This document shows, one piece after another, positions 55,114-64,000 of a stretch of 64,000 nt of DNA (its first letter is position 1; each line of letters starts with the position of its first letter). The stretch is from Candidatus Neomarinimicrobiota bacterium (lineage in GTDB: Bacteria; Fidelibacterota; JAANXI01), in the NCBI GenBank assembly GCA_021734025.1, contig JAIPJS010000003.1, positions 280,332 through 344,331 of the forward strand. The letters are read 5' to 3'. The position numbers and the translations under genes were made by a program. The notes beneath the pieces are model-generated. The model did not search any database and was not told the DNA's origin. It was given only the letters and a program-made list of their open reading frames with translations.

Positions 55114-55618
55114 TCTCTGTTTCCTGGTCTGCCTATAACTAGGTCGGTGGCTTGAAAAAGGGCGTTAGTGCCTCTTCTGTGAATGAGCAATAAAATATTC
55201 GATTTTGGACAGGGATACAATCAAAATGGGGTACCAGCAGCCTATCCTTATCCGCCCAGGTAATCGGGACAAACCGCTGGTTCTCCCATCTTGAATAATA
55301 TGTGATCGTTTTATTGGGTTGTTCCTAAAAACCTCATTCGCAGTGCAATTTACCGGCCTTAACTAAAGAATTAATTGAACCAGGAAATTCACTGTAGATA
55401 GTTTAGGCCGGATTGAATTATGTAACCTTGAATCTTTGTAATTTTAATAAATAATGTCACCTGAGTCAACAAAAATGAAATAAATTGTATCATGAATTAT
55501 GGCGTTATGATACAAAAACGACAGGTATACCATACTGCCGGAAATCTGTAACTCTGCAAATATTCCAGATGGCTCAGGAAGCAAGGCGGGGATGTTTTGA
55601 GGGATGGGCTCTAAATTA
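55114..55618. other. Intergenic region upstream of fucI
   Basis: About 500 bases with no supported gene. It separates the rhaA-permease run from the fucI run on the same strand, so a promoter for fucI is expected here. I see no outstanding palindrome. Confidence 0.5.
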
Positions 55619-55807
55619 TCAGGTGTCCGCCGGATCAGAGTTGGCGAAATATGCCAGTCCGCCGGAAATACCAAACCAGACCAGAGATGACCAGAGCATC
55701 CAGGACTTCACCTGGGGCAAGTCAAAGGTTCCGGCCAGGTAGAGCACAGATGGGAGTAAAAGGACAACCAGAGACAACCATGCAAGTGTTCGAAAAAAGG
55801 TAACCAT
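55619..55807 (-). CDS. Small two-span membrane protein
   Basis: A 62-residue protein made almost entirely of two hydrophobic segments ('LAWLSLVVLLLPSVLYLAG' and 'LWSSLVWFGISGGLAYF'). It starts 15 bases after the permease stop on the same strand, so co-translation is likely. The arrangement suggests an accessory subunit or stabiliser of the permease. I do not recognise a named family. Confidence 0.65.
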   Translation of the reverse strand: MVTFFRTLAWLSLVVLLLPSVLYLAGTFDLPQVKSWMLWSSLVWFGISGGLAYFANSDPADT

Positions 55808-55822
55808 TTATGAACCTTTCGA

Positions 55823-57244
55823 TTATGTCGCTACATTCGGTGAATAATTTCGTTGCATAAGTTTGCTCAGCCCGAGAAATGCGAAAATGGCGAAAATCCA
55901 TCCCGGAAGACTGACAAAGTAGATCTGGATGCCGGCGTAGCGGATCAACACGACACACAGAACAAGCGCCAGCAGCCACGTGAGTCCGGCCGCCCAGTTA
56001 AAGGAATTATTGAACTTTAATGCAAATTCGGACTGGATACCGGCTTTCCTTGAGAGCCAGAAGTCAGCAAAAATGACGGCGCCCATCGGCATCAGAAGCA
56101 TGCCGTACAATGCTACGAAGTCGAGCAGTTTCATGGCGACCGCCGGAAACATTCCGGCGATGGTTGCCAGCAAGCCGGTCGCCAGGGTTACGCGGAATCG
56201 CGGCCATTTGGGGACGATAGCCTGAAAGGCGAGTCCGGCTCTGTAAATTGTGGGATTCGCCGTTGTCCAGCCGGCAATAATAACACACAAAATACCGGCA
56301 AGCCCTGCTGCCTTATATGCCAGTGGACCCGGCAGGACGTCCGTGTTGCCCGGCGTTTGGTATAACTGTAGCGCGTACAGGATAGCGGCGGATATCCAGG
56401 CCATAAAGTGACCAACATACATACCGGCTGCCGAGGCCACGCCATACCAGGTTTTCTTGGCAAACCGCAGTACGGACAAGTCCGCCATACCCAGATGCAT
56501 CGCCAGGTTGGTAAACCATGAGAAAAACAGGACATGCCAGAAGGAGAATTTGACTTGTCCCGGCAGGGCATCACCACCGGTCCAGATATGGTTCTCTGCG
56601 AGATCCCACAGGTCTCCGATACCGTTTATCGTCACGCCGGAGACGTCAATAAACTGTTTGAGGCCAATGAGACCGAAAGCCACAAAGACCAGTACCATCC
56701 ATGGGGAAGCGATGTTTGCAAACTTCGCCACCACACGGTATCCGTACGCGGCTACGATGGAAATGACTGCACCTACTGCAAAAACAGCAATAATCCATCC
56801 GAGACTGTTGGGATACAAATCGTTTAATCCCGGCATGGGAAAGTCGATCCAGACACCGATGGCCGTGGCAGAGACCGTAATCATCGCGCCAGCCAGGAAA
56901 CAGAACATTATGCCATTCGCCAAATTATATATTACGACGAGTTTTTTACCGCAGATACGCTCCAGCTGATAATACAGGGTGAGTCGGGCTCGGGTTGCAA
57001 TCGGTGAAGTAAATAACACCCAACTGAGTACAGCGAGGGCGTTGCCAAGCAATAACCCGAAAATCAAATCAAACGCGCTGACTCCGGCGGCAACAAAGAG
57101 CGGACCAAGCATGAGTTCCGTACCGGCACAGTGCTCTCCGGCATACATCCCAATAAAGTGCTTAAAGCCAAGCTGGGCCTTCGCCGGAACGGGCTCGCGT
57201 TCAAATTCCAGGTCTGGTGACGTTGAGTGTTCGAGATCTACCAT
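55823..57244 (-). CDS. NCS1-like permease, putative L-rhamnose transporter
   Basis: A 473-residue membrane protein with about twelve spans, resembling the cytosine/purine permease (NCS1) family: 'MYAGEHCAGTELMLGPLFVA' near the N-terminus, 'NIASPWMVLVFVAFGLIGLK', and 'AGWTTANPTIYRAGLAFQAI' in TM8. The ATG at 57244 was chosen because CGAGGACGAAT precedes it and the upstream in-frame residues look unlike protein. It lies 33 bases after rhaA and before the small membrane gene. There is no other rhamnose transporter in the window, so sugar uptake is inferred from context, contrary to the usual nucleobase substrates of NCS1. Confidence 0.75.
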   Translation of the reverse strand: MVDLEHSTSPDLEFEREPVPAKAQLGFKHFIGMYAGEHCAGTELMLGPLFVAAGVSAFDLIFGLLLGNALAVLSWVLFTSPIATRARLTLYYQLERICGKKLVVIYNLANGIMFCFLAGAMITVSATAIGVWIDFPMPGLNDLYPNSLGWIIAVFAVGAVISIVAAYGYRVVAKFANIASPWMVLVFVAFGLIGLKQFIDVSGVTINGIGDLWDLAENHIWTGGDALPGQVKFSFWHVLFFSWFTNLAMHLGMADLSVLRFAKKTWYGVASAAGMYVGHFMAWISAAILYALQLYQTPGNTDVLPGPLAYKAAGLAGILCVIIAGWTTANPTIYRAGLAFQAIVPKWPRFRVTLATGLLATIAGMFPAVAMKLLDFVALYGMLLMPMGAVIFADFWLSRKAGIQSEFALKFNNSFNWAAGLTWLLALVLCVVLIRYAGIQIYFVSLPGWIFAIFAFLGLSKLMQRNYSPNVAT

Positions 57245-57276
57245 ATTCGTCCTCGCAATTTTGACAGTGGTAGCGG

Positions 57277-58545
57277 TTATTGTCGTTGACTGAGTATCGT
57301 TCGTTCGTATTCTTTGACCTTGTCTAGCCAAGCCATGCGGGGCGGAACATCTTGTTGCCGACAGAAATAATCCCAAACAGCGCCGAATGGCAATGACTTC
57401 ATAGTTTCAAAGAGTGCCAGGCGTTCAGTCTTGTTCGCGTCCAGCTCCAGTTGTGCCAAATAATTATGGGGCTCAAGCAACGCTTTGAGGAGAGCCTTTT
57501 GTACAGCCCTGGTGCCAACAATCCAGGCGGCAAGGCGGTTCACCGTCGCATCAAAAAAGTCCAGACCGATATTCACTCTGGATAGATATTCGCCTCGGAT
57601 AATCCCTTCGGCAATGAGACGCAGCATATCATCCTGGATCACGATATGATCGCTGTCCCAGCGGACCGGCCGGGAAATATGCAGCAACAGCTCGTCTAAA
57701 AAGGTGAGTATGGCAGAAATTTTATCGCCAACCTGTTCGGTGGGATGAAAATGTCCGGAGTCCAGGCAGAGGAGGGTATTGTTTTTGAGTGCATAGCCTA
57801 GATAAAATTCGTGAGAACCCACGGTATAACTTTCGACGCCGATGCCAAACAGTTTGCTCTCCACAGCATCCTTCATATGGGCCGGATCGATATTTTCCGC
57901 GAAGACCGCATCCAGTGATCCGGCCAGGTGTTCTCTGGGACCCTTCCTATCATACGGCAAATCTTTGGAGCCGTCAGGGATCCAGACATTCACAACACTC
58001 GGTGTCCCGAGGGCCTTACCCATGGCTTCGCCGATTTTCCGGCAAGCTTTGCCGTGCTCAATCCAGTAGTCCCTGACCCTGGCATCCGGGTGGCTGAGCG
58101 TAAGGCCATCCTTCACCATCTCATGGGCAAAGAAGGTCGGATTAAAATCCAGGCCAATCCCCAAGTCCTTAGCCCAGTCGATCCAACGGGAAAAATGTTC
58201 GGGCCCAATCTCATTTCGCTCGGGGGCGCCTTCCTGGAAATCCCCGTAGATTGCGTGCAGGTTAAACCGGTGAGTCCCGGGTATCAGCGACATGGCTTTC
58301 CGGGCGTCGGCCCGGAGTTCATCCGGTGTACGTGCCCGCCCAGGATAGTTTCCCGTCACCTGTAAACCGCCGTCGCCGATATCGGCTAATGACTCAAATC
58401 CCTGGACGTCATCACCCTGCCAGCAATTAATAGAAATCGGAATCGCCGCCAGGGTTTCTAATGCCTGTTCGACGTCTACATCCAGTTCAAAATAGGCTTC
58501 CTTCGCATACTGGAAACTTTGACGCACCTGTTGATCTGTATCCAT
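57277..58545 (-). CDS. rhaA: L-rhamnose isomerase
   Basis: A 422-residue L-rhamnose isomerase of the RhaA type, converting L-rhamnose to L-rhamnulose. Family blocks include '[16 protein letters not shown]', '[20 protein letters not shown]', '[20 protein letters not shown]' and '[20 protein letters not shown]', plus '[20 protein letters not shown]' and '[20 protein letters not shown]', with His and Asp metal ligands. The ATG at 58545 follows GGAAGGAATTCCT and is preferred to the in-frame start 15 bases upstream. It is the first gene of the rhamnose run. Confidence 0.96.
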   Translation of the reverse strand: MDTDQQVRQSFQYAKEAYFELDVDVEQALETLAAIPISINCWQGDDVQGFESLADIGDGGLQVTGNYPGRARTPDELRADARKAMSLIPGTHRFNLHAIYGDFQEGAPERNEIGPEHFSRWIDWAKDLGIGLDFNPTFFAHEMVKDGLTLSHPDARVRDYWIEHGKACRKIGEAMGKALGTPSVVNVWIPDGSKDLPYDRKGPREHLAGSLDAVFAENIDPAHMKDAVESKLFGIGVESYTVGSHEFYLGYALKNNTLLCLDSGHFHPTEQVGDKISAILTFLDELLLHISRPVRWDSDHIVIQDDMLRLIAEGIIRGEYLSRVNIGLDFFDATVNRLAAWIVGTRAVQKALLKALLEPHNYLAQLELDANKTERLALFETMKSLPFGAVWDYFCRQQDVPPRMAWLDKVKEYERTILSQRQ

Positions 58546-58782
58546 AGGAATTCCTTCCACCAGAAAGAGTTAGTGCTATGCCTGATAAGATATGTATTGA
58601 AAATGCGGGCGGATATTCGACAATTAAAATCGTTTAACAGGGGAAAAAAAGCAACTCATAATTCCGGAGATGGATATAAAACCCTGTCGACGAGAAATTT
58701 CTGGAATATGGCGGGCCTCCGGATTATTATTAACTTTAAATTTCCGATTATACAAACCAGGAATCCTGTAAAGGTTTCAATT

Positions 58783-59934
58783 ATGAACTACCAAAGATGG
58801 AGTTTCCCCTGTTCCTCCGCCAGATTATTTACCGGAATGGCACTGAGCATTTTCCTTTTAATTTCGGTTCCGTTGGGGGCAGAAGACGATACCAGCCGCA
58901 CGACCACACCGGTCAGCCTGGAGATGTTTGGCGACGGAATCCATCATTGGAAACTTGAGCATGAAATTGATTATCCGAGGTACGATCCGTCGGAGTTCGT
59001 GAAAATTGCGGATAACTTGCTCCAATATCAGAATGAGGATGGCGGCTGGCCAAAGAACATCGACTGGCTCGGCAAACTGGATGCGGATTCACTCCTCAGT
59101 TCCTACACGGAGCGCTACCGCCGGAGTACCTTCGACAACAGAAATACCTATCCGCAGATTGAATATCTGGCCAAGGTGTATACGAGAACCGGATTTGACC
59201 GCTTCAAGGATGCCACTCGGAGGGGAATTGAATATGTCCTAGGGAGGCAGCATGCGAACGGTGGTTGGCGTGGTTGGGATGTCGACGCTATTACATTTAA
59301 CGATGACGTCATGACCGGCATCATGAACCTGTTGCTTGATATCTCACTTGAAAAGTCGTTCTATTCCTGGCTCGATGATTCAACCAGGTCAAATGTTGAT
59401 ACGGCTTTAGAGCAGGCTATTGATGTCACTCTGGAGTGCCAGATAGAAGTCAACGGTATGAAGACTGTCTGGTGTCAACAACACGATCATGAGACTTATG
59501 AACCGGTGAAGGGCCGATCGTATGAGTTGCCGTCAAAAACCGCATGGGAGAGTACATCGGTTGTCGAATTTTTAATGCGATTGCCAGAGCCGAGTCAACG
59601 GGTTATTCATTCTGTGGAAGCAGCCATAGCATGGTTCGAAAAATCCAGGATTCGCGGGATTAAGGTGAAGGAGGTAACCCGTATTATGGACGGTGAAGAG
59701 CAGCGGGACAGGATTGTAATGGAAGATGCATCTGCGCCACCGATCTGGGCGAGATATTATGAGGTGGAGACCAACAGACCGTTTTTCTGCCGGCGCAGTG
59801 GGGAGAAGGTGTACTCACTGCAAGAAGTGAATCATGAACGGCGAATCGGCTACGACTGGTACGGCTACTGGCCACAGGAATTGTTGGAGAAGCAATACCC
59901 GGCGTGGCGGGAAAAACACGATTTGCCGGATTAG
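58783..59934 (+). CDS. Pectate lyase, PL10-like
   Basis: A 383-residue exported lyase, cleaving polygalacturonate by beta-elimination. After a signal peptide ('MALSIFLLISVPLGAED') come the PL10 blocks: 'NLLQYQNEDGGWPKNIDW', 'STFDNRNTYPQIEYLAKVYT', 'NGGWRGWDVDAITFNDDVMT' and 'YEPVKGRSYELPS'. The start at 58783 gives the signal peptide directly after AAAGG; the longer upstream frame overlaps the rhaA start. It diverges from the rhamnose run, and linked rhamnose use fits rhamnogalacturonan-type pectin as the source. Confidence 0.88.
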   Translation: MNYQRWSFPCSSARLFTGMALSIFLLISVPLGAEDDTSRTTTPVSLEMFGDGIHHWKLEHEIDYPRYDPSEFVKIADNLLQYQNEDGGWPKNIDWLGKLDADSLLSSYTERYRRSTFDNRNTYPQIEYLAKVYTRTGFDRFKDATRRGIEYVLGRQHANGGWRGWDVDAITFNDDVMTGIMNLLLDISLEKSFYSWLDDSTRSNVDTALEQAIDVTLECQIEVNGMKTVWCQQHDHETYEPVKGRSYELPSKTAWESTSVVEFLMRLPEPSQRVIHSVEAAIAWFEKSRIRGIKVKEVTRIMDGEEQRDRIVMEDASAPPIWARYYEVETNRPFFCRRSGEKVYSLQEVNHERRIGYDWYGYWPQELLEKQYPAWREKHDLPD

Positions 59935-59994
59935 TTATCATTCTGCGTAAAGGTTGATCGATATCTATAATTCATAAAATATAGGACGTCCCCT

Positions 59995-60942
59995 GTGAAT
60001 GAGAATAATATATTCCGGAATATTTATGCTCTGCTTGTTCTGACATTCTTGCTATGTGGATCGATTGGCTTTGCCCAGGATTCCACACTAACACTTTGGC
60101 CTGGCGGAGTACCTGGTGCTATAGATGACCCGGAATATGTCGAAGGGTTATTTAAGGAGCGCGCCCACAGAATAGCGCGCGTCTCGGACCCGACCATTGC
60201 CGTTTATCTGCCATCACAGGACATCGAGACGGGGACAGCAGTTGTCATCTGTCCGGGCGGTGGATATTCATATCTATCTATCGGACCAGAAGGATTCGAT
60301 GTTGCTCGCTGGCTTGCGTCTTACGGTGTCGCAGCAATCGTGTTAAAATACCGGTTGCCGAGCGACCGTATTATGAAGGAAAAATCGATAGGGCCGCTGC
60401 AGGATGCGCAACGGGCAGTGCGGTTGGTGCGAAAACATGCGAAGCAGTGGCGCATCGATAAGGATAAAATCGGAATTATGGGATTCTCCGCCGGAGGGCA
60501 CCTGGCGGCGACGCTCAGCACGCAATTTGACCGGGAAGTGTATCCGAACCCTATAGAACTCAGCGCCCGACCGGACTTTTCCATATTGATTTATCCGGTT
60601 ATCTCCATGACCAACAGTTTAACGCATGGCGGCTCACGTACCAATCTCATTGGCGAAGAACCGGGTGAGGTACTCATCACCCAATACTCAAACGAGCAGC
60701 AAATTTCACAGGAAACGTCCCCGGCCTTTCTGGTGCACGCGGCCGATGACGGGGCAGTACCGGTCGGAAATAGTATTGCGTATTTTAATGGGCTGAATGC
60801 ATTGGATATCCCAGCCGAAATGCATATTTATGAATCCGGCGGCCACGGATTTGCGCTGGGCGACTACGATCATTCTGCTGGAGCCTGGCCGGAAACTTTA
60901 CAGGAATGGCTGAAGGGACGTGGACTTCTTGGCGACCAATAG
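59995..60942 (+). CDS. Exported alpha/beta-hydrolase esterase (BD-FAE / acetylesterase-like)
   Basis: A 315-residue exported carbohydrate esterase. It has a signal peptide (about 1-28), 'LWPGGVPGA', an oxyanion-hole region 'VVICPGGGYSYL', the nucleophile elbow 'IMGFSAGGHLAA' (Ser), an Asp in 'VHAADDGAVPVGNS' and the His in 'YESGGHGFAL'. The type removes acetyl or feruloyl groups from plant polysaccharides. It follows the pectate lyase by 60 bases on the same strand, so a pectin-deacetylating role fits. The start is GTG. Confidence 0.87.
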   Translation: MNENNIFRNIYALLVLTFLLCGSIGFAQDSTLTLWPGGVPGAIDDPEYVEGLFKERAHRIARVSDPTIAVYLPSQDIETGTAVVICPGGGYSYLSIGPEGFDVARWLASYGVAAIVLKYRLPSDRIMKEKSIGPLQDAQRAVRLVRKHAKQWRIDKDKIGIMGFSAGGHLAATLSTQFDREVYPNPIELSARPDFSILIYPVISMTNSLTHGGSRTNLIGEEPGEVLITQYSNEQQISQETSPAFLVHAADDGAVPVGNSIAYFNGLNALDIPAEMHIYESGGHGFALGDYDHSAGAWPETLQEWLKGRGLLGDQ

Positions 60943-61089
60943 CATCATTTTTTATAATTCTGAAATGGTGTAGTGACTCACTTCTTTGGGAAGTATTAGA
61001 AAAATTTTGCCAGCTGGCTTTCTATATTTCCTAAAATTTCCTATCTTTGAGTTTGAACGAGAAAAACACGAAGCACAAGGATATTTATT

Positions 61090-61572
61090 ATGGCAGTAGC
61101 AATACTCAAGGATACACACGAACTCCTCCGGGAGCGGATTAAAGAGCTCCGGGAAGAGATCGATGCAAATAAGGATGATATCAGAGATGCCGCAGCACAT
61201 GGCGACTTGTCCGAAAATGCCGAATACGACTCCGCCAAGGAAAAGCAGAGTATGCTCCACTATAAACTGAATCAGCTGCAGATGTATATGAATGTGGAGA
61301 TTTTCGACGAAGGCGATATTAATACGGATGTGGTCTCCTTTGGTACGCACGTTAAGATTAAGAATAAGAAGAACGGGGAAGTCCAGGAATACAATCTGGT
61401 CGGCCCGGCGGAATATGAATTGGAAAATTATCCCGAGGTGATGACCTATACTTCACCGCTGGCAAAAGCGCTGATGGGAAAAGAAGTTGGCGAAACTGCT
61501 GAAATTAAAAAGCCAGACAAGCATCTGGAATTCGAGGTACTGGAAATTGAATCGGTTCTGCAAAGCGAGTAG
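61090..61572 (+). CDS. greA: Transcription elongation factor GreA
   Basis: GreA rescues backtracked RNA polymerase by stimulating RNA cleavage. The 160-residue length is typical. The N-terminal coiled coil carries the 'GDLSENAEYDSAKEKQ' tip with the acidic residues that act at the polymerase active site. The C-terminal FKBP-like domain has 'YNLVGPAEYEL' and 'SPLAKALMGKEVGE'. The ATG follows AAGGATATTTATT, and a terminator follows the stop. Confidence 0.96.
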   Translation: MAVAILKDTHELLRERIKELREEIDANKDDIRDAAAHGDLSENAEYDSAKEKQSMLHYKLNQLQMYMNVEIFDEGDINTDVVSFGTHVKIKNKKNGEVQEYNLVGPAEYELENYPEVMTYTSPLAKALMGKEVGETAEIKKPDKHLEFEVLEIESVLQSE

Positions 61573-61597
61573 AATGTATTTACCTCATGATGATATA

Positions 61598-61627
61598 AAG
61601 CAGTCGGGTGATCGGCTGCTTTTTTTA
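61598..61627 (+). terminator. Rho-independent terminator of greA
   Basis: AAGCAGTCG / CGGCTGCTT forms a stem around a short loop and runs straight into a T7 tract, 25 bases after the greA stop. Confidence 0.88.
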
Positions 61628-61738
61628 TATGGGGGGATGCCGAACCGGATTTTGGATTATAATTGTGACAATTGAACGCGTTTTTTACTTTTGCGCGATT
61701 CAGTATTTGGAGTGCTAAACCGAAAAAAAGGAAATATT

Positions 61739-62833
61739 GTGAAGGACGCTACGTTACTCTTAGACGACGGCAGAATCTTCCGGGGAAAGGCGTTTGGCGC
61801 CACAGGCGAAACTACGGGAGAAGTCTGTTTTAACACCGGAATGACGGGATATCAGGAAGTGTTAACCGATCCGTCGTATTGTCGGCAAATTGTGACTATG
61901 ACATATCCACATATCGGAAACTACGGCGTAAATCCGGATGACGTGGAATCGGACAGGATTCAGGTGGCTGGATTCGTCATCAAAGAGGAGACCGAAATCC
62001 CGTCAAATGCCAGGGCGACCCAGTCCATCGGCGATTACCTGCGGGAGAACGATATCGTTGGAATTCAGGATATCGATACCAGGGCGTTGGTTCGCCATAT
62101 TCGCCAGGAAGGGGCAATGAATGGGATCATTTCCACCGAAGATCACGACCCGGACTCGCTGACGGAAAAGTTATCCAAAGCGCCATCTATGATAGGATTA
62201 GACTTGTGCATGGAAGTGACCACCAATGGAATCCATAAGTGGAATGGCCAGGGTTCCGGCGTAAAAGAATGGAAGGTTGCTGCCATCGATTACGGCATAA
62301 AGCACAACATTTTGCGGCTCCTGGAAACCCACGGCTGCGATATTACAATTTATCCGGCAAATGCTACCGCTGAAGAAATCCTCGAAAGCGATCCGGACGG
62401 GATCTTTCTTTCGAACGGACCAGGCGATCCGGCGGCGGTTTCGTATGCTATCGAAACCATCAAAAATCTACTCGGGAAACGCCCGGTCTTTGGCATCTGC
62501 CTGGGGCATCAGCTTTTGGCGCTGGCCATCGGTGCAGAAACATTTAAACTCAAATTCGGCCACCGCGGTATCAATCACCCTGTTCGAAATGATGACACGG
62601 ATGAAGTGGAGATTACCTGTCAAAATCACGGGTTCGCAGTCGATGTGGATTCGGTGCCGGATACAGCTGCAATCACCCACACCAACCTGAATGATTTTAC
62701 GGTGGAAGGTCTTTCCTGTAAGGATGTGCCAGCATTTTCCGTGCAATATCATCCGGAGGCCGGCCCGGGGCCGCACGACTCCCGCTACCTGTTTGAAAAC
62801 TTTATTCGGATGATGAAGGAATTTCGCCAGTGA
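61739..62833 (+). CDS. carA: Carbamoyl-phosphate synthase small subunit
   Basis: CarA is the glutamine amidotransferase that supplies ammonia for carbamoyl phosphate, which feeds pyrimidine and arginine synthesis. The 364-residue protein has the N-terminal domain ('FGATGETTGEVCFNTGMTGY') and a class I glutaminase domain with Cys in 'FGICLGHQLLALA', 'QNHGFAVD' and the His/Glu pair in 'QYHPEAGPGPHDS'. The GTG at 61739 was chosen for its AAAAGGA ribosome-binding site; the frame is open upstream. carB is not next to it. Its stop overlaps the following ABC gene by 4 bases. Confidence 0.96.
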   Translation: MKDATLLLDDGRIFRGKAFGATGETTGEVCFNTGMTGYQEVLTDPSYCRQIVTMTYPHIGNYGVNPDDVESDRIQVAGFVIKEETEIPSNARATQSIGDYLRENDIVGIQDIDTRALVRHIRQEGAMNGIISTEDHDPDSLTEKLSKAPSMIGLDLCMEVTTNGIHKWNGQGSGVKEWKVAAIDYGIKHNILRLLETHGCDITIYPANATAEEILESDPDGIFLSNGPGDPAAVSYAIETIKNLLGKRPVFGICLGHQLLALAIGAETFKLKFGHRGINHPVRNDDTDEVEITCQNHGFAVDVDSVPDTAAITHTNLNDFTVEGLSCKDVPAFSVQYHPEAGPGPHDSRYLFENFIRMMKEFRQ

Positions 62834-63750
62834 GCTCTCCGGTTATACGCGCATCCCATCTTACAAAATCCTTCCGGAATACTGTCGTTGTCGACGATTT
62901 ATCCTTCGACGTCAATCAGGGCGATATTTTTGGCTTCCTGGGGCCAAACGGCGCAGGCAAGTCGACGACTATCCGGATGGCGCTTTCCCTGATTGCGCCG
63001 GACTCCGGAGATGTGGAACTGTTCGGTAAATCGGTCCGGGGGAGCAGAACGAAAACCCTTCACGATGTTGGTGCGCTTATCGAAAGTGCCGATTTTTACG
63101 AGTATCTGAGCGCCAGAGCGAATCTGAAAATGCTCTGCAGACTCCAGAATATCCGGGAATCAAGGATCGACGAGGTGCTGGACATGGTGGAGTTGCTGGA
63201 CAGGGCAGATGACCGGGTCAAAGCCTATTCCCATGGAATGAAGCAGCGACTTGGCATCGCACAGGCGCTGTTGAGTGAGCCAAAACTCCTGATATTGGAC
63301 GAGCCAACGACCGGCCTCGACCCAAAGGGTATGAAATCTGTCCGAAATCTGATTGCCGACTTGGGGAATCAGGGGATCACGATTTTTTTATCGTCACATC
63401 TCTTGTACGAGGTGGAGCAGGTCTGCACATCGCTGGCGATTATAAACAAAGGAAAATTGATAGTCACCGGCAGCATCCGGGAACTGATGCAGGAGACAAA
63501 CCTGTTCACCACGGAAATCCAGGCGGCACCGAAGGATAAGGCGAAAACGTTGCTTGAAAATATTGGATTCATCCCGGAGGTATCTGAAGAAGGAGGCAGC
63601 CTGAAGGTTAACATTTCCAGGGAAAAAATACCGGAAATCACTCAGAGGCTTGTTGATTCCGGCGTGGAAATTTTCGCTGTAATACCCAGATCATCATTGG
63701 AAGATTATTTTCTTTCCATCACCAGCGAGGAGGCCGGGATTGCTGCTTAG
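62830..63750 (+). CDS. ABC transporter ATP-binding protein
   Basis: A 306-residue ABC-2-type ATPase. Walker A is 'GPNGAGKSTTIRMAL', the signature is 'YSHGMKQRLGIAQALL', Walker B is 'LLILDEPTTGLDP' and the H-loop is 'IFLSSHLLYEVEQ'. The C-terminal ~90 residues form the accessory domain usual in drug, polysaccharide or lantibiotic exporters. The start is GTG, overlapping the carA stop as GTGA. It pairs with the permease that follows. The substrate is unknown. Confidence 0.93.
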   Translation: MSSPVIRASHLTKSFRNTVVVDDLSFDVNQGDIFGFLGPNGAGKSTTIRMALSLIAPDSGDVELFGKSVRGSRTKTLHDVGALIESADFYEYLSARANLKMLCRLQNIRESRIDEVLDMVELLDRADDRVKAYSHGMKQRLGIAQALLSEPKLLILDEPTTGLDPKGMKSVRNLIADLGNQGITIFLSSHLLYEVEQVCTSLAIINKGKLIVTGSIRELMQETNLFTTEIQAAPKDKAKTLLENIGFIPEVSEEGGSLKVNISREKIPEITQRLVDSGVEIFAVIPRSSLEDYFLSITSEEAGIAA

Positions 63751-64000
63751 ACTGGTGACCAACGAACTCATTAAGATCTTTGGAAAGTGGCGATCATACA
63801 TCGGATTTGCTGCTCTGGCTATACTCATGCCGCTGGTCATTTGGGGTATGTCGAAGGGCAGTAGTGGTATTGAACAATCCATGACACACCAACTGCAGAA
63901 CTCATTTATTATAACAGGCAATGTGTTCAATGGATTTTTGGCTACTTATTTTACAATGAATTTTCTCTGGATACACATTCCGTTTTTGGTTGTGCTGGTT
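63740..64000 (+). CDS. ABC-2-type permease, 3' end beyond the window
   Basis: The frame is open from a TTG at 63740 to the end of the window, overlapping the ATPase stop by 11 bases; a GTG at 63755 is an alternative start. The visible 87 residues read 'NELIKIFGKWRSYIGFAALA' followed by 'HIPFLVVLV', with a first transmembrane span and a short extracytoplasmic loop, as in ABC-2 permeases. It is the membrane half of the transporter. Confidence 0.8.
   Translation, partial: MLLRLVTNELIKIFGKWRSYIGFAALAILMPLVIWGMSKGSSGIEQSMTHQLQNSFIITGNVFNGFLATYFTMNFLWIHIPFLVVLV

Overview
The window looks like a chromosomal segment (GC near 50% by eye) from a heterotrophic bacterium of the FCB group. The reasons are two secreted proteins ending in the type IX secretion (T9SS) sorting domain with the 'QNYPNPFNP' signature, a Bacteroidota-style tyrosine integrase, and many secreted polysaccharide-degrading enzymes. 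Phyla such as Calditrichota, Neomarinimicrobiota or Balneolota would fit; the sequence does not let me choose between them.

Layout. (1) 1-5.0 kb: housekeeping genes folD, aconitase, a PlsC-like acyltransferase and a cupin. (2) 5.09-15.52 kb: an AT-rich integrative element inserted in the 3' end of a tRNA-Arg(CCG) gene. It is bounded by a 16-bp direct repeat (5092-5107 and 15501-15516). A 20+ bp repeat just inside each end probably marks integrase arm sites. One half carries integrase, an unknown coiled-coil protein, two small winged-HTH/excisionase-like proteins, a TOPRIM primase, a P-loop ATPase and small phage-type proteins, all on the minus strand. The other half is cargo: an Ig-like lipoprotein and a small exported protein, with degenerate repeats around the lipoprotein. 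(3) 16.0-24.6 kb: a three-gene operon encoding a giant secreted protein of fibronectin-III-like repeats, a secreted FecR-domain protein and a probable outer-membrane beta-barrel. (4) 24.8-25.4 kb: a DUF559 endonuclease-like gene sitting between two near-identical ~78-bp repeats. (5) 25.4-39.1 kb: glycan use genes, namely a GH3 enzyme with a PA14 insert, a secreted PHP-like protein, an exported methyltransferase, an amino-acid permease, a LacI regulator, L-fucose permease, L-fucose mutarotase, a six-hairpin glycosidase-like lipoprotein and a DUF5060 glycosidase-like protein. (6) 39.8-44.5 kb: surface proteins, namely a frameshifted S74-chaperone protein, a lysyl-oxidase-like protein with T9SS tail and a propeller protein with T9SS tail. 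(7) 44.6-58.5 kb: a minus-strand L-rhamnose/L-fucose catabolic cluster. (8) 58.8-64 kb: pectate lyase, esterase, greA, carA and an ABC exporter.

How the genes work together. Secreted lyase, glycosidases and esterase would release L-rhamnose and L-fucose from plant or algal polysaccharide. FucP and the NCS1-like permease would import them, and FucU, FucI and RhaA would isomerise them. One FGGY kinase and the aldolase/dehydrogenase fusion would then yield dihydroxyacetone phosphate and lactaldehyde, the latter oxidised to L-lactate. The LutB/LutA-like fusion and LutC would take L-lactate to pyruvate. The path from deoxyhexose to central metabolism therefore appears to be encoded in one locus with its own RpiR and LacI family regulators. 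These roles are inferred from family membership and gene order.
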